Assembly (NCBI RefSeq): GCF_019856455.1
Contig: NZ_CP082205.1
Span: 2,232,001-2,296,000 of the forward strand
Direction: 5' to 3'
Source: Streptococcus suis
GTDB lineage: Bacteria; Bacillota; Bacilli; Lactobacillales; Streptococcaceae
Length of the DNA stretch: 64,000 nucleotides
The notes under the pieces are model-generated. The model was not told the origin of the DNA, searched no databases, and was given only the letters and a program-made list of their open reading frames with translations. A program made the position numbers and the translations under genes. Positions 8,801 through 16,300 of the stretch are shown piece after piece; position 1 is the stretch's first letter; the number at the start of each line of letters is the position of its first letter.

Positions 8801-11703
8801 TTGTCAATTTCAGCTTTCTTAGCATTGTAAGTTTCTTCTAAGTCCTTCTTAGCCACTTCCTTCTTAGCACTTGTAGTTGCATCAATACCTGCAATAGCTA
8901 CTTTACCGTCAGTTACCGCTTTGGCTAGTTCATCGTTAGTAGTAGCAGCGTCAATAGCTGTGCGGGCTGCAGTTTTAGCTTCTTCTACTTTTTGTATTTT
9001 CTCAGCTTTTTCCTCAGCTGTAAGGTTTGACGCATTGATTTCAGCAACCTTCTCTGTTGCCACTTTATCAATATCGGCTTTGGCAAGGTTTCTAACAGCG
9101 TCTTTATCTTCAGAGATAAGTTCTGTAGCTGGAACTGTCACAACAGTGCCGTCGTTGTAAGTCACTGTAGCTTCACCTGCGTCAGACACCGTAATGCTCT
9201 GAATGAGGTTAGCACTATCTGGATTTGCATTGGAAATCGCTTGTTTTAAACTATCCTTCTCGGTCTCTGTTAGTTTATTAGTGTCAAAGACGGCGGTCTT
9301 GTCTGTTGGATGTGCAAGATATAATGCATTGTATGTTTCTTCGGTTGTAATAGAGCCACTCTTAGGTAGGGCTGTGCCAGCAGTTGTCTGCCAACGAACA
9401 AAGGTATTCCCCGCAAGAGTTGCAGTTTCAATCTTCTCTGTAAATTTTTTATTATTAAAATCAATAGAGTAAAGATTGTTACTTACAGCAACCATTTTCG
9501 AAGTTTTTTTGCTTTTGATGAGTTGACCTTGACCTGCATCAAAGGTGATAAAAACCCATTTATCTTGTTCATCTGCTCCATATTGTGCGAGATAACTTGC
9601 TTTAGTCCCATCGCCTCTTACATCTTCAACTTCATAAACTACATTTGGATACAAGTTTATATCAGAGACCAAGCTGTCTTTGTATTTCTCACGAGAAAAA
9701 GCGACATTTGCTTTATATTCACCACTATTCACGGCCCAACCAACAACAGTATCACCTTCATCTGTTTTTACAGTAGGCCATTGCCAAGCAGGGTCATTTA
9801 GAAGTGTTTCCCATGTTACATCATTTTTAGCAAAAATTCTTACTGAATCGCCACTTTGACTTCCTAATGTTAAGCCCTTAGCCCACTGTGATTTATTAAA
9901 TGTTATAGTCACATACCCCTGTGGAGCAGTATCACTTACAGAACTTGGATTTTTAATAATCGCTGTGTATGTAGACTCAATAGCCGCTTTACCATTTTTA
10001 AGAGCCCCTTCAACAGCCGAATCTGTTTTTGCATCATCAACTGCTTTTATAGCATTTTCCTTAGCAGTAGTCAAGTCAGCTTGTTTAATAGCCTTTTCTT
10101 CAGCTGTAAGTGCAGAATTTTCAATTTCTGCTTTCTCAGCATTGTAGGCTTCTTCAAGTGCTTGCTTAGCTTTTGTTTTTATAGTATTAGTTGTGCTAAC
10201 TGCTTTAATCGCTGCTGTACCATCCGAAATAGCCTTAGTTAAGTCTTCAGTAGTAGCAGCTTTATCAATTGCATTATTAGCTCGGTCGTTTGCATCTCGA
10301 ACTTCCGTCAGTCTGGCTATTTTCTCTTCTTCAGTGAGATTTGAGGCCTCGATGTCATCACTCTTTTCCGTTGCCTCTTTTTCAATTTCTGCTTTGGCAT
10401 TGCTTCTAGCAGTATCCTTGTCTTCGTTGGTGAGAGTTGCGGATGGAACTTTAACTACGGTATCATCATTAAATGTTACAGTAGCTTCACCTGTATCGGA
10501 TATGTCAATCGCTTTGATGACTTGCGGAACCCCTGTACTTAAATCAGGGTTTGCATCTAATATATTTTTCTTGACCTGTTCTTTCTCGGAATCTGTTAAC
10601 TTTTTACTATCAAATACAGCTACCTGGTTTTGTGGATGCGCAAGATACAGTGCCTCATAGGTTGTGTCAGTTGTGATTGGACCACTCTTAGGTAACACTA
10701 CCCCATCCCGTGTTTGCCAACGCACAAAGGTATGCCCCGCAAGAGTAGGCGACTCAACTTTTTCTTTAAACTTTGCATTACTAAAATCAATAGAATAGAG
10801 ATTCTTGCTCACAGCTACCATTTTAGATGTTTTTGATCCACTGAGTTGACCTTGACCAGCATCAAACTTGATAAAAATCCATTTTTCTTGCTCATCTGGA
10901 CCATACTGTGTTAGATAGTCTTCTTTAGTCCCTTTTCCTCCTACAGGTTCAACTTCAAAAACTACGTTTGGAGACAAGTTTGTATTTTTGACAACAGTAT
11001 CCTTATAATTTTCAAGTGAAAAAGCATTTCCTGAGTTATATGGTTTCCCGTAACCGATATTCACAGCCCAACCAACAACCGTGTCGCCTGCATTTGTAAT
11101 TACAGTAGGCCACTGCCAAGATGAATCTTTTAGAAGTGTTCCCCATGTTACATTATTCTTGACAAATATTCTTACCGAGTTGCCACTTTGATTACCTAAT
11201 TTTAACCCATTATCCCACGGCGTTTTATTAAATGTTACAGTTACGTAGCCCGAAGGTGCTGGTTCCGACGCAGAACTTGGGATTATCATAATTGGCTCGG
11301 CAACGGGTTGGCTAGTCGAACCATCTCCTTGTGTTCCAGTATCTACTGAACGTGAGATTCCTACTGGTTGGCCACTTGCTGAACTTGTATCATTTGCAGA
11401 CTGGTCATTCGCAGTTGAGTTTGTTGTATTACCAGTCTGAACTCCTGAGCTATTGACTCCTTGATTATCCCCTTGTGGCTGCATTGTTGAAGTTGTGCCA
11501 TCGGAAGTTCCATCATTATTTACAATTTGCCCGTTTGAAGCTCCATCTCCATTGACTCCTGTTTCAGCGCTTACAATCGTTCCTGCACTAAGAACCAAGG
11601 TCGTACCTAACAGAACACTTGCAGCACCAATATGATATTTACGGATAGAGAAACGCTGGCGCACTCCATACCAATCAAATGATTTCTTTTTCGAACGATT
11701 CAT
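5890..11703 (-). CDS. LPXTG-anchored YSIRK surface protein with DUF1542-type repeats
   Basis: A 1937-residue cell-wall protein. Residues 1-46 form a YSIRK-type signal (FSIRKYHIGAASVLLG, cleavage near VSA-ET). A Ser/Thr/Gly/Asn-rich linker follows to about 140. Two InlB-like repeat domains lie at about 143-355 and 588-795 (GYVTVTF, then TFVRWQT and TYEALYLAH). A long array of 77-residue three-helix repeats of DUF1542 type follows to about 1895. The C-terminus has LPNTG at 1906-1910, a hydrophobic stretch and the tail RKKREN, a sortase A signal. AAAGGAG precedes the ATG. Exact ligand unknown; adhesin or matrix-binding roles are typical of such proteins. The N-terminal third is paralogous to the protease at 13369-18990. 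Confidence 0.9.
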   Translation of the reverse strand: MNRSKKKSFDWYGVRQRFSIRKYHIGAASVLLGTTLVLSAGTIVSAETGVNGDGASNGQIVNNDGTSDGTTSTMQPQGDNQGVNSSGVQTGNTTNSTANDQSANDTSSASGQPVGISRSVDTGTQGDGSTSQPVAEPIMIIPSSASEPAPSGYVTVTFNKTPWDNGLKLGNQSGNSVRIFVKNNVTWGTLLKDSSWQWPTVITNAGDTVVGWAVNIGYGKPYNSGNAFSLENYKDTVVKNTNLSPNVVFEVEPVGGKGTKEDYLTQYGPDEQEKWIFIKFDAGQGQLSGSKTSKMVAVSKNLYSIDFSNAKFKEKVESPTLAGHTFVRWQTRDGVVLPKSGPITTDTTYEALYLAHPQNQVAVFDSKKLTDSEKEQVKKNILDANPDLSTGVPQVIKAIDISDTGEATVTFNDDTVVKVPSATLTNEDKDTARSNAKAEIEKEATEKSDDIEASNLTEEEKIARLTEVRDANDRANNAIDKAATTEDLTKAISDGTAAIKAVSTTNTIKTKAKQALEEAYNAEKAEIENSALTAEEKAIKQADLTTAKENAIKAVDDAKTDSAVEGALKNGKAAIESTYTAIIKNPSSVSDTAPQGYVTITFNKSQWAKGLTLGSQSGDSVRIFAKNDVTWETLLNDPAWQWPTVKTDEGDTVVGWAVNSGEYKANVAFSREKYKDSLVSDINLYPNVVYEVEDVRGDGTKASYLAQYGADEQDKWVFITFDAGQGQLIKSKKTSKMVAVSNNLYSIDFNNKKFTEKIETATLAGNTFVRWQTTAGTALPKSGSITTEETYNALYLAHPTDKTAVFDTNKLTETEKDSLKQAISNANPDSANLIQSITVSDAGEATVTYNDGTVVTVPATELISEDKDAVRNLAKADIDKVATEKVAEINASNLTAEEKAEKIQKVEEAKTAARTAIDAATTNDELAKAVTDGKVAIAGIDATTSAKKEVAKKDLEETYNAKKAEIDNSALTAEEKVVKQAELDKVKEDAINAIDAATTDADVDTALNKGKADIEAIETLISEKKTDARQQLDEAYAAKEAEITNSSLTGEEKAAKLAELDKAKAAAENAIDTATNNAGVDKALEDGKSAIDSIDTTSSTAKADAKKDLEEAYNAKKAEIENSALTAEEKAAKQAGLDKAKADADKAIDAATDKAGVDTALADGKATIGAIDTTASAKKADAKKDLEEAYNAKKAAITNSGLTAEEKATKQAELDKAKEDADKAIDAATDASGVAKALEAGKTAIAAIDTSVSPKKAAAKQDLEAAYNAKKAAITNSGLTAEEKAAKQAELDKAKEDATKSIDAATDASGVAKALEAGKTAIAAIDTSVSPKKAAAKQDLEAAYNAKKAAITNSGLTAEEKAAKQAELDKAKADADKAIDAATDNAGVAKALEAGKSAIDAINTTTSAEKAAAKEALEEAYNAKKAEIENSALTAEEKATKQAELDKAKADADKAIDAATDDAGVAKALEAGKSAIDAINTTTSAEKAAAKEALEAGKSAIDAINTTTSAEKVAAKEALEEAYNAKKAEIENPALTAEEKAAKQAELDKAKADADKAIDAATDDAGVAKALEAGKSAIDAINTTTSAEKVAAKQALEEAYNAKKAEIENSALTAEEKAAKQAELDKAKEDADKAIDAATDNAGVAKALEAGKTAIAAIDTSVSPKKAAAKQDLEEAYNAKKDAITNSGLTAEEKAAKQAELDKAKEDATKSIDAATDDSGVDTALNEGKADIEAIGTIISDKKIAARQQLEEAYSAKETEITSSSLTGEEKATKLAELDKAKEAAENAIDTAADNAGVDTALEAGKTAIAAIDTTASAEKAAAKQDLEDAYNAKKAEIENSVLTADEKAAKQAELDKAKADADKAIAAATDASGVAKTLEAGKSAIAAINTTTSAEKAAAKKKSVLPNTGDNIGLSSILGVSGLALLGIAIRKKREN
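5990..8880 (-). repeat. 231-bp tandem repeat array inside surface gene
   Basis: About twelve copies of a 231-bp (77-codon) unit encode variants of LTAEEKAAKQAELDKAKADA. Identical landmarks recur at exact 231-bp steps, for example near 7724, 7955, 8186 and 8417. Adjacent units around 7600-8000 are almost identical, so the array can expand or contract by recombination. A 69-bp partial unit is inserted near 7160-7270. Confidence 0.9.
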
Positions 11704-11798
11704 ATCGTCACTCCTTTTGAATAAATATTACCAGAGAAAAAATGAAGCGTTCAAAAAATCAGTTTTCCCTAGTTTCAAGCCACCAAGACTCTGAGTTA

Positions 11799-11828
11799 AT
11801 TATACCCCACCCCCCCCCGATTTTTCAA
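11799..11828 (-). promoter_or_regulatory. Promoter of surface-protein gene with homopolymer spacer
   Basis: On the minus strand a -35 TTGAAA (11828-11823) and a -10 TATAAT (11804-11799) are 18 bases apart, and the spacer is mainly G. The start codon is about 95 bases downstream. The paralogous gene has the same elements at 19086-19115. The IS630-type element at 11837 begins 8 bases upstream of the -35. Confidence 0.75.
11810..11818. repeat. Homopolymeric C9/G9 tract in promoter spacer
   Basis: Nine C on the plus strand lie between the -10 and -35 hexamers. In the paralogous promoter the tract is broken by an A (C5-A-C3), with the same total spacer length. Such runs are prone to slipped-strand length change. 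Confidence 0.85.
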
Positions 11829-11836
11829 GTATTTTA

Positions 11837-12730
11837 TAGTTCTTTAGTTTCTATGCAGTATGTGCTATACTATACTTATGAAAAGTTACGGAATAGATTT
11901 TAGAAAACGAGTTATTGATTATGTAGAGGCTGGTCATTCCAAAAAAGAAACGTGTCAGTTATTTGGGATTAGCACTAATACACTGTATCTTTGGGAGAAA
12001 CAACTCAAAGAACTTGGTCATTTGGAGCGTCAAAAAAGGAAACCAAGCCCTCGCAAATTGCCATTGGATAAGTTAGAAGCCTTTGTTAACCAACATCCAG
12101 ATGCTTTTTTAAGGGAAATAACAGAGCATTTTGACTGTAGTATTCCCTCCGTTTGGGCAGCCTTAAAAAAACTGAACATTACTTTAAAAAAAGACGACAA
12201 CCTATAAAGAACAAGCCAGCGACAAGGTTAGATGCTACTTAGATGTTCTAGAGTGTTTTCCTAATACCCCAATTGTCTATATTGATGAGACTGGCATTGA
12301 CACCTATCTTTATCGTCACAAAGCTAGAGCTGTACGCGGTCAAAAAGTCTATGACAAGGTTAGTGGACGTCGCTTTGAAAGGCTCTCTGTTGTCGCAGGG
12401 CAAATTGGTTCCCAAATTGTAGCACCATTGTTGTATCACGGAACAATGACAGCACATCTTTTTATGACATGGTTTCAAAAGGAACTATTACTGTGCTTAT
12501 CAGAGCCACATCTGATTATTATGGATAATGCCACCTTTCATCCTAAAAAGCACCTTGATGAGTGTTCCATAGCTAGCGGGCATTACTTTCTTCCCTTACC
12601 ACCTTATTCTCCTGAACTCAATCCCATCGAACAGTTTTGGGCTACTCTAAAAAGAAAGGTGACTGAATTGTTAAGAACAGGTCGTTCTGTTCAGTCTGCC
12701 TTAGAATACTATTTAAAAACTAAATAACTA
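11837..12730 (+). mobile_element. Second type of IS630-family element, clean insertion
   Basis: An 894-bp element with inverted ends TAGTTCTTTAGTTT and TAGTTATTTAGTTT (right end read in reverse), flanked by TA at 11835-11836 and 12731-12732. The paralogous region upstream of the protease gene shows the empty site, GTATTTTAGTACAATTC near 19117-19133, which fixes both boundaries. It differs from the 1098-bp IS630-type element elsewhere in the window. Confidence 0.92.
11878..12727 (+). CDS. IS630-family transposase in two frames
   Basis: The first frame (MKSYGIDFRKRVIDYVEAGH, helix-turn-helix with KKETCQLFGISTNTLYLWEK) stops at 12207. The DDE half continues in the +1 frame to 12727 with YIDETGID, LIIMDNATFH and LNPIEQFWA as the acidic triad. 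The frames meet at a run of seven A around 12186-12192, so production of the full enzyme would need +1 frameshifting or slippage there, or the copy is simply mutated. Total coding length, about 280 residues, is normal for the family. Confidence 0.82.
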
Positions 12731-13053
12731 TAGTACAATTCTTCACGCCATACGCATAAAAAAATTCGACCCTTCTTTGTAGTTGTAGCAAATAATCCTA
12801 AAGAGGAAAGCAAACCTTATTATATACATATATAAGAGGATTCTGAATGGACAATGACTATATCACAATAAGTGCGGGAAAATAAAAAGCTATCGGTAGC
12901 ACAACCGATAACCTCTGAGGAATACTTATACTCAATGAAAATAAAAAAAGAGGAGGACTGACGCATCAGACCCTCCCAGACGTGACTAGCACAGCCAACA
13001 CGATACAACAATAACACCACTAATTTCATATTTCGTCAATAAAAATAAAGAAG

Positions 13054-13275
13054 AGGCTGGGCAAAAAGTCCAGCCACGCTTCCAGAGTTCGTGTCAACAT
13101 CTCAGCGCAGTGGTTGATTGGGTTTAACAGTCTGGTGGAGTGAAACAGTTCGGGGAACTGTTTCAGCTGGTCACCTTAAAACTAGAAAGTGACCATAGAA
13201 GCCGAGCCAACTGCTTGGAAGTGAGACGAGCTCTTTTTAACCTAATCGAATTCTTTCCCACTCCCTAGATGTTAG
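13054..13275. repeat. Mosaic intergenic repeat copy (GAGGCTGGGCAAAAAG type)
   Basis: It shares GAGGCTGGGCAAAAAGTCCA and CAGCGCAGTGGTTGATTGG with copies at 50946-51303 and, inverted, 49245-49592. It includes short palindromes such as the CAGTTCGGGGAACTG segment. Confidence 0.75.
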
Positions 13276-13311
13276 CTGACATCAACCCACTACAGTTGAC
13301 AAAGAGCCAAC

Positions 13312-13341
13312 AAAAGCCGCTAGAAATCAACTTTCTAACGA
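13312..13341 (-). terminator. Terminator of protease gene
   Basis: On the minus strand CGTTAGAAAG pairs with the TTTCTAGCG segment, followed by GCTTTTG, about 28 bases after the stop. Confidence 0.55.
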
Positions 13342-13368
13342 CTTTTTCTAACTAACTTCTGTCTCATT

Positions 13369-16300
13369 TTAAGGATTGAAGATAGAAGTTCTGAAATCAT
13401 CTGTTGAACGCAAGTAGGCACTATATACCTTTTGTTTCAACTTATGTACCCAACTATTATTTACATTAGAAGTGGACTGTGCCAAGCGTTTCGAATCTTC
13501 TTCAATAGCAGCAGCCATCAATCTTTCCAAATCTTGATAAGATGCAATGGTGACTGTCTTGGTTGAATTTGATTTGCCCAATTCATACTCGATGGTAATA
13601 GGCTTCAACTTCGGTAATTGATCGATACGCTCTTGGTACATAGCTTGTTTAAAGTGATTCCATGTTGTATAAGTACCGCCAAAAACTTCTTGTAACACTA
13701 GCGTATCAGAAACAACCTTTCCTGGTCCTTTTGACGCCAATTGGTTAGATACATAAGGAATAAATCCTTTATCATACCCTTTGGCTGCCCATAGCTCATA
13801 AGCCATGCGTTTGAACATAATATCTCCAGGAGCACCATTTGGATTGTCAAGTGCTGAATAGATTGGAGATAGCATGCTCACTGTATCATAATAATTACGT
13901 TTGAAGTTTCCAGAATCCATATAGGATCGACGATTGATAATACTTTCTGTTATTAAACTATCAAAGGTAGTCAATCGAGCTACTTCTTCATCTGTTAAGT
14001 GACGGACACTATTTCCAGCATGAACACCTTCATAATAGTTTTCTATCTTTCTAAACCATGCTTTCTTGACATTTTTGTTTTGTTTAACAAGAGCATTGCC
14101 TTCTAGGTAATCAAGAACATAGATCAGATCCAACATCCCTTTGACGTAGCCATCAATGCTCTCTTTATCTGTGAAACGTTGCACAGGATTATTTGTGTGC
14201 AGACGAATATTAGAATCTGCTTCTGTAAATTGAGTATTCAAGCCAAGAACTGTAGATTTACTGTCTCCTACGTTTTCCAACAAACCACGAGCAAAGAATT
14301 CAGCTCCCAAACCAGTACGACGTCCATGCCCGTAGAAATAGGCACTAGAATCCAAGTTATGAACCATTTCATGAGTATAAAGAGCAGCACCATACTGACT
14401 TAGGAGATTGACGGTTACAAAACTAGTCTCTTTACCAGTCGCATAAGCACCTAGCCCATTATTTCTGAACCATTTGTGTACCGGACCAAAGAAGTCCTGA
14501 ATAGCCGCAGCTTGATCAGCTAATGATTTCCAACTCCACTGACCATCATCACCCTTCATTCCAAAACCATCTGTATTCATGACAGAGCGGAACATTTTCT
14601 CCTTGTGTTCAGCGCTAAGGTTCTTATACCAGAAATCCATATGATCACGCTGCCAAATAGCCGCTTGTTCAACTCTTTCACGCACCTTCTCTCTTAGTTC
14701 AGGATGATTTACGACATCTTCGTAGCGTGAGAAGGCACCGAATGAAATGGTATTCATGTTCGAGATGATATAGATTGTTTGCTCTGGCAAGGTCAATAAT
14801 GGTAAGAGCATTTGCTGATAAGACCACGACGGATTCGTAATTTTATCATAGACTCCAACTGCATACTTGCTATGTTTGGTAGCAGTATTCTGTTTCTCAA
14901 GAACTTCTGGAATCAGAGACTTGCTTTCAACGATATAGGCTTTTGTATTATTCTTGAACCATTCATTATCAGAAACAGTTGGCAAGAACCGTTGGCGATA
15001 AGCCTCGACAAAATTGAAGACGGTTGACTGTCCAGTTTGCTTAGCAAGAATCGCAGCATAGGTTCTATGATTATTCTTTGGTCGTAGGGATTCATAACCA
15101 GACTTACCTAGTTCAATGATGATGTCTAAACTTGACGCATTGACATTTCCAAAGAAATCTTGCTTGTAGAGGGTTAAGTCTTTGGTGTTTAAGCTATCAT
15201 AATTGATATTATACCAGCGATCGAGATAGGACAAACCAAGTAAGAAAGCTTCTTTATTTTCTTGAATCTTCTGCTCAAAGTGTTGTTCTACTCCTACACC
15301 TTGACCATTCAACGAAGAAGTCAATACCTTACGCAAATACGATGACAAGTCATTTTTTATAGCAGAAAAACTTGATTTGATATACAGGTCATTTATATCA
15401 TTGGTAGTCTGCCAAGTAGCTTTAGCAGGAGGATTTAACACTTTGCGTAATTCTTCTGAATCGTAAGCAATAGGGCTCAGCACATCAACCAAACGATTGA
15501 TCATGGATTCCCGTGCATTCAAGAAAACTTCTGGAGTATAAATCAAATCCAGCCCTGCAATAGTATATTCAGCAATATGATTATTCTCGAAATCACCTTT
15601 ATAAGAAATAGTCTTATAGTCAATACTTCCATCTTCGTAATGGAGCATTAGTTTATTGATGCCCGTTTTTTCAGTAGGAAGATCCGCTACAATTGCAGTA
15701 TCTTTCATAGGTACTACATCAACTAAACGCTTTGTATTCAATTTATCAGTTGCTGAAAGCTTGTTTCCATAATAAACAAGAAGTTCCTTATTATAAAATG
15801 GCAGGATTTTCTCCATGTTGGCATAGGCTATCGCATAGTCAGCTTTAGCATTCGGTACTTTTTGGTAATCAATGGAATAATGATTTAAGGTTTGAAGATT
15901 GGAGTCTTTTACAGTAGCTGTTACTCCTAGGGCTTCCGCCTTAACCTTAGCTTCACTTTCTGAAATTTGAACAGCCTTAGCGTCCGTTCCTGTACTATAA
16001 GCCTCTTTCAGCGCAACATTGGCGCTATGCAAGGAACCAACAACAGCTAAACTGCCATCTACATCTCCAATTACATTGTTGATACGACCATCAACCCAAC
16101 CCTTTTGGTTTGTTCCGGCAATACTTCCTAATTGGGTCGTCGTTCCCTCATTGATAATGGAACCTGTTGCATAGGCATTCTGAAGATTGATTCCTCTCTC
16201 ATTTTGGCCTCCAGTAATGCGACCTACTATACCACCTGCAACCTGATTGTTTTCCCCTTTAATTGTAATAGCAACCTCTGATTTAACCTTATCGATATAC

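Larger units (their letters stand above)
12733..13368. other. Gene-free interval upstream of the IS and downstream of the protease
   Basis: No supported gene. Its first 250 bases are the paralogue of 19126-19423. They contain a hairpin ATCGGTAGCACAACCGAT (12892-12909) and a longer one, GGAGGACTGA/TCAGACCCTCC, around 12951-12978. From about 13054 to 13275 it holds a mosaic intergenic repeat, then an IS-end-like tip ending at 13312. Confidence 0.6.

Noticed and set aside
5990..8880. CRISPR-like regular repeat
   Set aside because: The 231-bp periodicity is an in-frame protein repeat without spacers.
5951..9472. Many open frames on the plus strand opposite the surface gene
   Set aside because: They recur every 231 bp, are Ala/Ser-rich and lack ribosome sites; they are mirror images of the repeat array.
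12248..12478. Minus-strand frame inside the second IS630-type element
   Set aside because: It is antisense to the transposase catalytic domain.
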